Positions 17,888-26,165 of a DNA stretch of 34,552 nucleotides are shown piece by piece. Under the pieces are notes generated by a model. That model was not told the DNA's origin. It saw nothing but the letters and a program-made list of their open reading frames with translations, and searched no databases. The stretch spans positions 1 through 34,552 of the forward strand of contig JAHJAR010000023.1 in NCBI GenBank assembly GCA_018814045.1, written 5' to 3'. This stretch comes from Planctomycetota bacterium (lineage in GTDB: Bacteria > Planctomycetota > Phycisphaerae > UBA1845 > Fen-1342). How positions within the stretch are numbered: position 1 is the stretch's first letter; each line of letters starts with the position of its first letter. The position numbers and the translations under genes were made by a program.

Positions 17888-17977
17888 GAATCAGAGCCCC
17901 AAGCGCGAGCGAGTGGGTCCTACGCCAGAGCGCGTTCGGCCTGAGGGCCCGCTCGCTCGCGCTCGGGGTTCTGATCC
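17888..17977. repeat. 90-bp palindrome with 30-nt arms (family B)
   Basis: Left arm 17888-17917 (core AGCGCGAGCGAG) and right arm 17948-17977 (core CTCGCTCGCGCT) match at 26 of 30 positions. All four differences are transitions, so most leave G-U pairs on one strand. The 30-nt loop has no T-run nearby. The sequence is unrelated to family A. The pattern of transitions suggests selection for, or slow decay from, a stable hairpin. Confidence 0.8.
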
Positions 17978-18042
17978 GCCCCGCGGCCCGGCGTTTGGAG
18001 CTCCGAGCCGGCGCCCGGCGGGGTGAATTGTCCTGATTGACT

Positions 18043-18071
18043 TTGACAGCCGTGCTGCCTGCCGCAAGAAT
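18043..18071 (+). promoter_or_regulatory. Candidate sigma-70 promoter for tatA
   Basis: TTGACA (18043-18048) is followed after 17 nt by AAGAAT (18066-18071), in a local AT-rich spot (AAGAATATATG). It lies about 100 bp before the tatA start. The -35 box is perfect and the -10 box is 4 of 6. Confidence 0.4.
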
Positions 18072-18172
18072 ATATGCGGTAGATACTCGCGCGTTGCTGC
18101 GCCGGCGCGCCGTACGGACGTGCTTGCGGTCAGTTGGAACAAAACGGGGCGTTGCCCCCGGGAAGAGATCGT

Positions 18173-18454
18173 ATGTTCGGTCACGTGACGCTAGCTTGGA
18201 CCCCGTTTGATCCGTGGCACATGCTGGTTCTCGGCGTGGTGGCGCTGCTGCTGTTTGGCAAGCGGCTGCCCGAGGTTGGCCGCTCGCTCGGCAAGGGCAT
18301 TTCCGAGTTCAAGAAGGGCTTGCACGATGTCCAGGATGAACTCAACCGAGACAGCGACAGCGAGCCACCCCGACAGAAGCTCAGCCCCCCGGACACCGAT
18401 GCCGAACCCCACCAGCCTGCCGAACACAAAGAACAGGCCGACATCACCGACTAG
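18173..18454 (+). CDS. tatA: Twin-arginine translocase subunit TatA
   Basis: TatA oligomerises to form the passage for folded proteins across the inner membrane. The 93-residue product has a short N-terminal transmembrane helix (HMLVLGVVALLLF, 16-28). The FG-K-RLPE hinge follows (FGKRLPEVG, 28-36), then the amphipathic helix RSLGKGISEFKKGLHDVQDEL, and a polar acidic tail. Form and size are TatA rather than TatB. GGAAGAG precedes the ATG at 18173. No tatC is present in the window, so the system is split across the genome or tatC lies elsewhere. Confidence 0.9.
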   Translation: MFGHVTLAWTPFDPWHMLVLGVVALLLFGKRLPEVGRSLGKGISEFKKGLHDVQDELNRDSDSEPPRQKLSPPDTDAEPHQPAEHKEQADITD

Positions 18455-18587
18455 CGCACCATCAAAGACGCCGTAGCGACCGGTTGGCCGCGGTCCCTGC
18501 TGCGCCTGACCCGATCGTCCGCACACCGCGCATCTCTCACACGCAGGCTTCAGTTCTGAGGGCGGGTTTGCTAAATTGGGGGGTAAG

Positions 18588-18989
18588 ATGCCCATCCTGG
18601 TCAAGAGCGAGCAGCCGCCCGCTGCCGTTGAATGCGTCCGCGAGGTGCGCGTCGGCATACCCTTCGAGCGACGACGGGAAGTGTGGGATTTCTATGCCCG
18701 CGTGCTCCGGTTACGCCCCTGGTCGCCCAGGCATCAGATCCCGGGTGGCTGGGGGGCCGGCGATCCGCGCCGCGGCATTTACTTCCAATATCAGCACGAC
18801 CCGCATGTCGAACCCCTGCGCCGCCGAGTTGTGCTCACCGTCGCGTCGCTATCCTGGGTCGAGCAGCGTTTGACGGAAGAGGGTTGGCCCTACCTGCGGC
18901 AAAGCGGGCTGGGCTACAGCGACCAGTGCATCCTGGTCAGTGACCCCGTCGGCCATCGCATCGAGCTGCGCCAATCACAACCGCTCTGA
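18588..18989 (+). CDS. VOC-fold (glyoxalase/bleomycin-resistance-like) protein
   Basis: The product is 133 residues. The pattern is one VOC module pair: VREVRVGIPFERRREVWDFYARVLRLRPW, then DPHVEPLRRRVVLTVASLSWVEQRL, then a last strand LVSDPVGHRIELRQS with the usual D-P-x-G-x-x-x-E ending. VOC proteins bind a metal or small ligand. The metal-binding positions cannot be fixed without an alignment. A G-rich Shine-Dalgarno (GGGGGG) lies just before the ATG at 18588. The substrate is unknown. It sits between tatA and pgsA and is probably a separate unit. Confidence 0.8.
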   Translation: MPILVKSEQPPAAVECVREVRVGIPFERRREVWDFYARVLRLRPWSPRHQIPGGWGAGDPRRGIYFQYQHDPHVEPLRRRVVLTVASLSWVEQRLTEEGWPYLRQSGLGYSDQCILVSDPVGHRIELRQSQPL

Positions 18990-19085
18990 GCGCCACCACC
19001 CAAGACGTTACCCAGGGCTGGCTTTCACGCGGAGTAGGGGGGCGGTACACTGCCGGACTGACCGGAACGCGACGAAACGTGAGCC

Positions 19086-19781
19086 ATGAAGATCAACATC
19101 CCCAACCAGATAACGCTGGCCCGCCTGTTCCTGGCGGTGGTCTTCTTCGCGCTGCTGTCGCTCTTCTCGGCCGCCGGCCTCCGGGACGGTGACACGCAGA
19201 TTCTAAAGGTCTGCTTTGTCCTGTTTCTGGTCGCGGCTCTGACCGACATTCTGGACGGGTTTCTGGCGCGGCGCTGGCAGCAGGTGACGACGTTCGGGCG
19301 GATTGTCGACCCGGTGGTCGACAAGGTGATGGTCTGCGGCGCGTTCGTCTTCTTCGCCAGCCACCACTTCTACGACCCACAGACGCACCAGAATGTAACC
19401 GGCGTACAATCGTGGATGGTCATCGTGATCCTCATCCGCGAGCTACTCGTCTCCGCCCTCCGCTCGCACAGCGAGGCGCAGGGGCAGGATTTCGCGGCAT
19501 CCTGGGTCGGCAAGCTGAAGATGTTCATCCAGTCAGCCACCGTCTGCACCGTGCTGCTGCAACTCGCGTGGTTCGAGCCCGCATACGCCTGGGCGCGCCT
19601 CTTGGCGGTATGGGTGGCCGTCATCGTAACCGCCCTGTCGATCGTCTCCTACGCGCGCCGCGCACACGCGTTCCTCCTCTCCAGCGAAGCTCTCGGTGGC
19701 ACCGAGCCCCAGGACGCGGGCACTGCGAGCGCCCCGCCGACAAGTGACGCCAACCGCGATAACCGAGGCGACCGGGAGTGA
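19086..19781 (+). CDS. pgsA: CDP-diacylglycerol-glycerol-3-phosphate 3-phosphatidyltransferase
   Basis: It makes phosphatidylglycerophosphate from CDP-diacylglycerol and glycerol-3-phosphate. The 231-residue membrane protein starts MKINIPNQITLARL, typical of the family. It carries the complete CDP-alcohol phosphotransferase motif: Asp54, Asp57-Gly58, Ala61-Arg62, Gly71, Asp75 and Asp79. RELLVSALRS in the middle is also PgsA-like. The C-terminal ~30 residues are a polar tail not needed by the family. Its last codons overlap pgpA by four bases (GTGA), so the two are translationally coupled and perform successive steps. Confidence 0.95.
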   Translation: MKINIPNQITLARLFLAVVFFALLSLFSAAGLRDGDTQILKVCFVLFLVAALTDILDGFLARRWQQVTTFGRIVDPVVDKVMVCGAFVFFASHHFYDPQTHQNVTGVQSWMVIVILIRELLVSALRSHSEAQGQDFAASWVGKLKMFIQSATVCTVLLQLAWFEPAYAWARLLAVWVAVIVTALSIVSYARRAHAFLLSSEALGGTEPQDAGTASAPPTSDANRDNRGDRE

Positions 19782-20347
19782 GCGAAACCGGCAACGACAA
19801 GCTGAAAGCCGTGTGCATCACTGTGCTCGGCGCGGGACACCTGCGGCCGGCCCCGGGGACCTGGGGCTCGGCGTTCGCGTGTGCCATCTTCACCGCCTGC
19901 TGTTGGCCGCTGGCTGTATCAGCCGCACCGCGCTGGACCATTGAACTCGTGCTGCTGGCCGGGATAGCGGCGAGTTCGTGGGCGTCGGTGCGCTGGGGGG
20001 AGTGGGCCCTGGCGCGGTACGGCGCCAAGGATCCGCGGGAATTCGTGTTGGATGAGTTTGCCGGACAGTGGGTGGCACTATTGTGTCTACCAGCGCTGGC
20101 ATACGCAGGGTTTTGGCAATACTGCGTCATCGTGGGTGGGCAGTTCCTGCTCTTCCGCATCCTGGATATTATCAAACCTCCTCCCGCTCGACAGATGGAA
20201 CGCTGGCCCGCCGGCGTGGGCGTGTTGTGCGACGATCTGATGTCCGGCGTTTACGCGGCATTGCTGGGCCAGGCGGCTTGGCGACTCACGCCATTGGCGA
20301 CGATGCTCGGGCTAGCCGATATCACCGAGACGGCCATGGGCGCATGA
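19778..20347 (+). CDS. pgpA: Phosphatidylglycerophosphatase A
   Basis: It removes the phosphate from phosphatidylglycerophosphate to give phosphatidylglycerol. The product is 189 residues. PgpA motifs are all visible: GAGHLRPAPGTWGS (18-31), FVLDEFAGQWVAL (89-101) with the catalytic-type Asp92-Glu93, FRILDIIKPPPARQMER, and GVGVLCDDLMSGVYAAL with Asp152-Asp153. It starts with GTG inside the pgsA stop region. It is the second gene of a pgsA-pgpA operon. Downstream there is a small ATACCAC/GTGGTAT hairpin (20376-20417) and then palindrome copy 3. Confidence 0.95.
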   Translation: MSETGNDKLKAVCITVLGAGHLRPAPGTWGSAFACAIFTACCWPLAVSAAPRWTIELVLLAGIAASSWASVRWGEWALARYGAKDPREFVLDEFAGQWVALLCLPALAYAGFWQYCVIVGGQFLLFRILDIIKPPPARQMERWPAGVGVLCDDLMSGVYAALLGQAAWRLTPLATMLGLADITETAMGA

Positions 20348-20437
20348 TGAACTCCAGCCGCCGTCCGCGCGAACAATACCACCTTCTAGCCCGTAGTCGA
20401 TGGTACTACTGTGGTATCTCACAAGCATGTTGTCCTT

Positions 20438-20516
20438 CCGAGCCGCGACCGTGAGGAAGCGGTTGTGTCAAGAACCTCTCGGTGCTGCTGGCAACCGCTC
20501 CCTCACCGCGGCTCGG
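20438..20516. repeat. Dispersed palindrome family A, copy 3 (long-loop type)
   Basis: The left arm is CCGAGCCGCGACCGTGAGG followed by AAGCGGTTG. The right arm is CAACCGCTCCCTCAC followed by CGCGGCTCGG. The arms match except for a three-base insertion in the left arm and one transition. The ~25-nt loop is clearly related to that of copy 4. It lies between pgpA and the kinase-like gene. Confidence 0.88.
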
Positions 20517-20608
20517 GTCCACATGCGACGCCGTAATTGCGAGACACTACACTACCGAATCGACAAGTGAGCGGTTACCGGACGCCTGGAGCGGGTCGAG
20601 ATAGCGGC

Positions 20609-22843
20609 ATGACCGAAATACTGACGCCGGCAGAAGCCACAGCTCCACAAGCGCTCTCCCCTCCCGCGGTGCGCGTCGAGCTGGAGCGCCAATACGCGCG
20701 GTGCGAGCTGATCCGCCCGTTCCGACGCCGCTGCTACGACCCCGGCGACGTGCTGGAGCTACCGGTCACCGGCGTCATGCCCGCCCACAAAGGAACCGTC
20801 ACGGCCGAGATCGAACGCTTCGTCGGCGGCGGCTTTGCCGGGCAGGTCTATCGAGTCCGTTTGCGCCGGATCGAGCTGGACGACGGCCCGCTCGCCGGGC
20901 TGCACGTCGGCCAAACCTACGCCATCAAAATCCTCAAGCCGCCCTCCGGATTCGCCTGCTTCTTCCGTGACACGCTGTATTTCCTGGCGTACCAGGGCGT
21001 CTTCGGCGCGCAGGCCAACCCGGCCGCGGTCCGGGTGGGCGTCCTGTGGCAGAAGTTGATCCGCCGCGCCGCGGCGAGCCGCCTGGGAGCCGACAACGCC
21101 GTCTGCGACACCTACGCCACCTTCTACGATGCCGAGCTGCGCAGCTTCGGCGAGATCAACGAGTGGGTAACTGGGCGCATCTGGAAATTCGAGGTCGATG
21201 AGCGCCTGTTCGAACGGTGGAAGTTCGACGGGCCGGCTCCGGCTGACGCCAGCGCCGCCGAGTACATCCACAAGCGCGCCTTCATGCGCGAACTCGTGCA
21301 GCTTCTGCACGAGATGGGCGCGGGAGAGCTGGCCCGACAATACGAATGGTGGACGTGCAAGAGCCAGCCCAACGCCCTGAAGCGCACCGACGCCGATCAT
21401 CACCCGCGCGCCGGACTGACGGCGATCGACTTCCGCGCGGGGCTGGCGCTGCTGCCGTTTCTGCCCATGAGCCCGGCGGACTTCTGGCTGATTGCGCGCG
21501 GCCTGATCCAGGGGCGCCTGGTTCAGTTTGATCACAGTGATTTGCCACGCTTCCGGCGCTACATAGCCGACCACCGCGACGATTTTGAAGACTTGCAGCC
21601 GGCGATCACTGAGCTGGAGGAACAGGAAGCGCGCTTCCGCCGCGCGCTGCCCGACATCACCCATCACCACATCCGGCTGCTGACAGACCGCTCGCTACAG
21701 GATTCGGTCAGGTGCGGGACGATCACCGCCTGGCGCAACCTGGGACGCGTCGACCAGGCGCACGCCGCCCGGCTCGAGCGCAGTCATGGCCTGTTCATGC
21801 TGGTGTACGCGCTGTCGCTCATCCCCTCATTGGGACGGCTGCTGGTCAAGCTCTGCGGTCACGCCCAGCACCGCGCGCACCTGGGCCGCTGTCTGAGCAG
21901 TCCCGGCTATTTCTGGCGCGCGCTGCGCGGGGCGCGGATCGAAGCGCTGGTAGCGTGGCAACGTAACGGTCGCGTATCTGACGAACGGGCCCGCCGGCTC
22001 GTGCAGCAGCCGGTGCGGTTCTGGTTGCAGCGCATCGGCTGTGGCTGGATGCCGGCCAAGTGGCACCGTTTCTTCACCGAGCCGTCTTACGCCTGGCAGC
22101 GCTTGAAAGCCACCGTCAGTTTCACCTTCGACTTCCTGCGCAACCCGCCCTTTCGCGAGAACTGGCTGCTGGAGCAGGTCAGCCTCGGGCGCGAAGAAGG
22201 CATGCTCACACCCGCTGAGGCCGCGCACATCTCCGACCAGATCAAGGACCCGTTCATCCAGAAGTACCTCAAGTGCCTGGCGGCCCACCTCTGCACGGTG
22301 CCGGTCACGCAGGTCGTGATGGTGATCGCCGGGGCCGCCGTGGCGGGCTATTGCGTGGCGTACAAGGGACTGGGCTGGCCGGAGAGTATCGCGCTGGGAA
22401 CGGCCGCCGCCGCGGCGATCCAGCTTATGCCGATCTCCCCCGGCTCGATTACACGGGGCGTTTTCGTGCTCTATCTCATGATCCGCGAGCGCGACATACG
22501 CAACTACTACATCGCCGCCCCGATTTCGTTCCTGCATGTGATCGGTTACCTGGCTTTTCCCTTGCAGATGGTGGCCCATGACGCGGCCCTGGCGCGCTTC
22601 ATGGCGGGCCGCTGGGCCAAGAGTGCCGTCCACGTAATCCCCGTCTTCGGCGAAAGCGGCGCGCTGGCGGAGCACGCGATCTTCGACCTGTTCTTCAACT
22701 TCCCCCTCTCGCTCAAGCGCAGCTTCAAAACCCGGCCGATCCAGACCACGCTGACGGTGGCGGCGATCCTGGCGGCGATCGCCTACCCCCTCGCGGTCCT
22801 CGGCACACTCGCTCAGGCAGCGTACTACTATTGGCTCGCGTAG
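20609..22843 (+). CDS. Protein-kinase-like / membrane fusion protein of unknown function
   Basis: The product is about 744 residues and I do not recognise a named family. The N-terminal third resembles a kinase N-lobe: a glycine-rich loop GGGFAGQVYRV (73-83) and an ATP-lysine motif YAIKILKP (Lys108). LLHEMG follows at 232, then CKSQPNAL (250-257), where a catalytic loop would hold DLKxxN. AIDFRAG (272-278) sits at the DFG position. The Lys and Asn of the loop and the Asp274 of DFG are kept, but the catalytic Asp appears replaced by Thr. The rest is basic, and the C-terminal ~170 residues have several hydrophobic segments (VVMVIAGAAVAGYCVAY; AAAAAIQLMPISPGSI) and a conserved-looking VIPVFGESGALAEHAIFDLFFN. 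It lies between pgsA-pgpA and cdsA, so a lipid-linked role is plausible. The ATG at 20609 is chosen; an upstream TTG at 20537 is possible. Confidence 0.7.
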   Translation: MTEILTPAEATAPQALSPPAVRVELERQYARCELIRPFRRRCYDPGDVLELPVTGVMPAHKGTVTAEIERFVGGGFAGQVYRVRLRRIELDDGPLAGLHVGQTYAIKILKPPSGFACFFRDTLYFLAYQGVFGAQANPAAVRVGVLWQKLIRRAAASRLGADNAVCDTYATFYDAELRSFGEINEWVTGRIWKFEVDERLFERWKFDGPAPADASAAEYIHKRAFMRELVQLLHEMGAGELARQYEWWTCKSQPNALKRTDADHHPRAGLTAIDFRAGLALLPFLPMSPADFWLIARGLIQGRLVQFDHSDLPRFRRYIADHRDDFEDLQPAITELEEQEARFRRALPDITHHHIRLLTDRSLQDSVRCGTITAWRNLGRVDQAHAARLERSHGLFMLVYALSLIPSLGRLLVKLCGHAQHRAHLGRCLSSPGYFWRALRGARIEALVAWQRNGRVSDERARRLVQQPVRFWLQRIGCGWMPAKWHRFFTEPSYAWQRLKATVSFTFDFLRNPPFRENWLLEQVSLGREEGMLTPAEAAHISDQIKDPFIQKYLKCLAAHLCTVPVTQVVMVIAGAAVAGYCVAYKGLGWPESIALGTAAAAAIQLMPISPGSITRGVFVLYLMIRERDIRNYYIAAPISFLHVIGYLAFPLQMVAHDAALARFMAGRWAKSAVHVIPVFGESGALAEHAIFDLFFNFPLSLKRSFKTRPIQTTLTVAAILAAIAYPLAVLGTLAQAAYYYWLA

Positions 22844-22856
22844 CACAAGCGGCCAA

Positions 22857-23834
22857 TCAGCCCGTGATCTGCACCAAACGTGTCCAGAAGAACCAGGCCG
22901 CCGGCGCGGCCAGCAGGGGTGAATCAAAGATGTCGAGCACCCCGCCCATGCCGGGAATGGCGCTGCTTGAATCCTTGACCGCCGCGTCGCGCTTGAGCAG
23001 GGAGGCACACAAGTCACCGGCCACCGACAGGAGCGCCATCAGCAGGCCCAGCAACACCAAACCCCCCGGATACCCAAGCAGACCCGGCGGCAGCCGCACG
23101 ATGCCGCTGAAGTGCAGGGCACTACCGATCAGCAGCGCGGACAGCATCGCTGCGGCCAGTCCCCCCACGAAACCCTCCCAGGTCTTCCCGGGACTGAGCC
23201 ATTCGATCAGTCTGCGGCGCCCGAAGGCACGCCCCGTGAAGAACGCCCCGGTGTCATTGATCTTAACCAGGAACATCGAAAACAGCAGTACGACAGCACC
23301 CTCCATGCCTCCGACGTCCAGCCGCAGCCGCACCAGAAAACTGGCCAACCCACCCACGTACAGCACGATAAACAGCGTCGTCGCGATGTTCGCCAACGCG
23401 TCCTGCGACCGTCGCCGAATCGCCTGCACCGCGAAGCACCAGCCCACCGCCAGCGCCAGCCACAGCAAGGTCCAGGCCTCCGCCGCGCTGCTGCTCAGAC
23501 CGGCGTTCGTACCGAAATAGGGGCCCACCACCAGTCCGGCAGCGAAGAACCGCGCTTCCAGATCCAGAGGATGGTGACCGCCGGCACGCGACAAACGCGC
23601 CACCTCGCGCGCACTCAACCAGGTCAGCAAAAGCACCAGCGCGGTGAACAGCGCACCACGACACAGCCACGGGCCGAGCTGGATCTTCAACAGCGGGAGA
23701 AACCAAACCGGCGGATCGTGTTGCGCTAGATAGCCGTCCACCAGCGTGAGGCCGATAACGCCGATGGCCAGCAGGGATCCCGATAACACGCGCTGCTGTA
23801 ACACCTGGATCGCGGACTCCGCTGGATGTGCCAA
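22857..23834 (-). CDS. cdsA: Phosphatidate cytidylyltransferase
   Basis: It makes CDP-diacylglycerol from phosphatidate and CTP, the precursor for PgsA. The 325-residue protein has about eight hydrophobic segments. Near the C-terminus is the CdsA signature, S-x-x-KR-x4-KD-x-S, then IPGMGGVLDIFD (about 293-304). The usual HGG-x-x-DR-x-D has Met for His and Ile for Arg; the Lys, Arg, Asp and Gly residues remain. Also typical is VKINDTGAFFTGRAFGRRRLIEWLSPGKTWEG. The start is TTG at 23834, directly after the uppS stop and in the same frame. It is the last gene of purA-uppS-cdsA and convergent with the kinase-like gene, 13 bp apart. Confidence 0.9.
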   Translation of the reverse strand: MAHPAESAIQVLQQRVLSGSLLAIGVIGLTLVDGYLAQHDPPVWFLPLLKIQLGPWLCRGALFTALVLLLTWLSAREVARLSRAGGHHPLDLEARFFAAGLVVGPYFGTNAGLSSSAAEAWTLLWLALAVGWCFAVQAIRRRSQDALANIATTLFIVLYVGGLASFLVRLRLDVGGMEGAVVLLFSMFLVKINDTGAFFTGRAFGRRRLIEWLSPGKTWEGFVGGLAAAMLSALLIGSALHFSGIVRLPPGLLGYPGGLVLLGLLMALLSVAGDLCASLLKRDAAVKDSSSAIPGMGGVLDIFDSPLLAAPAAWFFWTRLVQITG

Positions 23835-24626
23835 TCAACCGGGCGCCGGCGGCGGACGGAGCGGGGACTGTGGCGGTTCCACCGCACCGTAACGCCGCTC
23901 ACGGCGCGCATAGCTCACAAGCGCCTCGTGTAGTTCGTTCACGCCAAAATCCGGCCAAAGCACCGGGGTTACGTACAGCTCGGCGTAGCTGATCTGCCAC
24001 AACAGAAAATTGCTCAGCCGCCTCTCGTCCGCCGTGCGAATAACCAGATCCGGATCGGGCAAGCCGGCCGTATCGAGCGCGGCAGAAAACACCTCTTCGT
24101 CAATGGCGTCCGGTTGAAGCTGCCCCACCTGAACGCGTTCGGCCAGCGTGCGAATGGCGTGTATGATCTCGATCCGCGAACCGTAGTTCAGGGCCAGGCA
24201 CAACGTCAGGCCCCGGTTGTCCTGGCTTATGCGCTCGGTTTCCTCGAGTTCGCGCAGCACGGACTCCGGCAATCCGTCGCGCCGCCCGATCTGGCGCAGG
24301 CGCACGTCGTTATCCATGATCTCCTGCCGCTCGCCGATCAGGTACTGCGCACACAGAGTCATCAGCGCGTCGACTTCCTCCTTGGGGCGCCGCCAGTTCT
24401 CCGCGCTGAAACTGTAGAGCGTCAGGCACTCGATGCCCAGCCGGGCGCATTGCCGCACTATCTCCCGCACTGCCGCCGAACCGCGGCGGTGACCCTCGAT
24501 CCGCGGCAGGTCGCGTTGCCGGGCCCAGCGTCCGTTGCCATCCATGATGATGGCGATGTGCCGCGGTAGTGCCGCGCGGGTGATCCCCAAGACCTCGACC
24601 GGGTCCAGCGCTGGCAGAGTCGGCAT
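23835..24626 (-). CDS. uppS: Isoprenyl transferase (undecaprenyl diphosphate synthase)
   Basis: It condenses isopentenyl diphosphate units to the C55 carrier used for peptidoglycan and polysaccharide export. The 263-residue product carries IAIIMDGNGRWARQR with catalytic Asp29, EGHRRG, LTLYSFSAENWRRP, LALNYGSR and DPDLVIRTADERRLSNFLLWQISYAELY. In the last motif the common IRTGGE is IRTADE (Ala199-Asp200), a small departure. The C-terminal RRERRYG is as in the family. It begins 2 bp after the purA stop and abuts cdsA, so the three form an operon. Confidence 0.95.
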   Translation of the reverse strand: MPTLPALDPVEVLGITRAALPRHIAIIMDGNGRWARQRDLPRIEGHRRGSAAVREIVRQCARLGIECLTLYSFSAENWRRPKEEVDALMTLCAQYLIGERQEIMDNDVRLRQIGRRDGLPESVLRELEETERISQDNRGLTLCLALNYGSRIEIIHAIRTLAERVQVGQLQPDAIDEEVFSAALDTAGLPDPDLVIRTADERRLSNFLLWQISYAELYVTPVLWPDFGVNELHEALVSYARRERRYGAVEPPQSPLRPPPAPG

Positions 24627-24628
24627 AG

Positions 24629-25939
24629 CTAGGACTCACTCTCCACGAAGATCGTCTGCTCGCGGTCCCGTCCCACGCCGATGATCCCAACCGGCGTGTT
24701 GAGCCGCGTGCTGATCAGATCCAGGTACGCCCGGGCGGCCGCCGGCAATTCCTCCAACCGCCGGCAATGACTGATGTCGTCGTTCCACCCCGCGACGGGC
24801 TCATATATGGGTTCCGCCTCTCCCAGCGTATACGCATCGGCGGGGAATTCGTTCAAAATACCTGCCGGCGTCCGATAGCCAACGCAGAACTGGAGCTCTT
24901 CCATACCCGAGAGCGTGTCCAGGTGCATCACCGCCAGCATGCTCGGCCCGCTGATCATGGCGGCGTAGCCCGCGGCAACCGCATCGAACCAGCCGCAGCG
25001 GCGCGGCCGGCCAGTGGTCGTGCCATACTCGCCCCCGCGCTGCCGAATCGTCTCGCCCAACGCGCCCGGCAGCTCGGTGGGGAACGGGCCAGCGCCCACG
25101 CGCGTGGCATAGGCTTTGATCACGCCCACCACCGCGCCAATTGTCGCTGGCGCTACTCCGGCCCCGCTCACTACTCCGCCCACGCCCGTGTGTGAGCTGG
25201 TCACGTATGGGTACGTGCCGTGGTCTATGTCGAGCAGAACACCCTGGGCCCCTTCGAACAGGACACGCTTTCCCTGGGCCATCAGGTCGTGCAGCAGCAC
25301 ATCGGTGTCGCACACAAACGGCCGCAACTGCTCGCCCAGCTCCAGGTACTCCTCCGCAATGCGGGCCGCGTCGAGCGGCTCGCGCTGATCGTAAAGCACC
25401 GCGAAATACGCATTCTTGCGGGCCACCACATCAGCGATGTGCTGACGCAGCCTCTCCGGCCGAAACAGGTCACATACGCGGACACTCCAGCGGCGCGTGG
25501 CCTTGTCGGCGAAGCACGGGCCGATCCCCCGCGCGGTGGTTCCCAGTTTCTCGCCCGCCTGGGCCGCCCGCTCCGAAAGAACGTCCTCGCGCCGGTGGTA
25601 CGGCAACACCAGGTGCGCACGGTTGCTGATGCGCAGGTTGTCGCCGATGGCAATCCCGCGCTCACGCAGCGAGCCGATCTCGCCCAACAGCACCGCCGGA
25701 TCGATCACCGCTCCGCAGGTGATCATGCACAACACGTTCTCGCGGAGTATCGCGCTTGGTAGCTGGTGCAGGGCGAATTCGGTTTCCCCCACCACGACCG
25801 TGTGGCCGGCGTTGGCCCCCCCGCTATAGCGCGCGGCGACGTCGAAATGCTCCACCAGCACATCGACAATCTTCCCCTTGCCCTCATCCCCCCATTGCAG
25901 ACCGACCACACACGGATGCCCCAGTTCGCGATAGTCCAT
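24629..25939 (-). CDS. purA: Adenylosuccinate synthetase
   Basis: It catalyses the GTP-driven joining of IMP and aspartate to adenylosuccinate in AMP synthesis. The 436-residue length is normal. The N-terminal QWGDEGKGKIVD (15-26) contains the GTP-binding loop and catalytic Asp18. GGANAGHTVVVG (40-51) contains catalytic His46. Later EGAQGVLLDIDHGTYPYVTSSHT, TRVGAGPFPTEL and TTGRPRRCGWFDAVA are all hallmark segments. The ATG at 25939 is the only sensible start. It is the first gene of purA-uppS-cdsA and is divergent from a phosphodiesterase-like lipoprotein gene, with a 226-bp gap. Confidence 0.98.
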   Translation of the reverse strand: MDYRELGHPCVVGLQWGDEGKGKIVDVLVEHFDVAARYSGGANAGHTVVVGETEFALHQLPSAILRENVLCMITCGAVIDPAVLLGEIGSLRERGIAIGDNLRISNRAHLVLPYHRREDVLSERAAQAGEKLGTTARGIGPCFADKATRRWSVRVCDLFRPERLRQHIADVVARKNAYFAVLYDQREPLDAARIAEEYLELGEQLRPFVCDTDVLLHDLMAQGKRVLFEGAQGVLLDIDHGTYPYVTSSHTGVGGVVSGAGVAPATIGAVVGVIKAYATRVGAGPFPTELPGALGETIRQRGGEYGTTTGRPRRCGWFDAVAAGYAAMISGPSMLAVMHLDTLSGMEELQFCVGYRTPAGILNEFPADAYTLGEAEPIYEPVAGWNDDISHCRRLEELPAAARAYLDLISTRLNTPVGIIGVGRDREQTIFVESES

Positions 25940-26165
25940 CGTGGCTCGTCTCGAAGGTTATTGCGGACCCGACCGCCGTCCATCAGCCGTTGCGGGCTCT
26001 CTGCTGGCGGTGCTCGTCTGGCACGGGTGTTGTAGCACCCCGCGCCTCTCGTGGCAATCGACGCCCGCCGATGACACCGCCGAATGTCAGCCCGCACTGC
26101 GCCGACGCGTCGCAAACTGCGCCTCCCGGGATATACTGTGGGGGCGCAACGTCGGGGGCCGCCAG

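Larger units (their letters stand above)
17751..18172. other. Divergent intergenic region, about 420 bases
   Basis: The gap lies between the MFS-like gene (-) and tatA (+). It contains a long palindrome (17888-17977) and a plus-strand promoter candidate (18043-18071), both listed separately. It also contains a GAGCTC-centred stretch rich in GCC/GGC around 17990-18020. No gene-like frame is seen; short open frames cross the palindrome and are very Arg-rich. Confidence 0.5.

Noticed and set aside
25941-26165. Upstream 75-codon extension of the phosphodiesterase-like gene
   Set aside because: It would start 2 bp from the purA start on the other strand and has no signal or domain; the lipoprotein signal and a Shine-Dalgarno support the later ATG.
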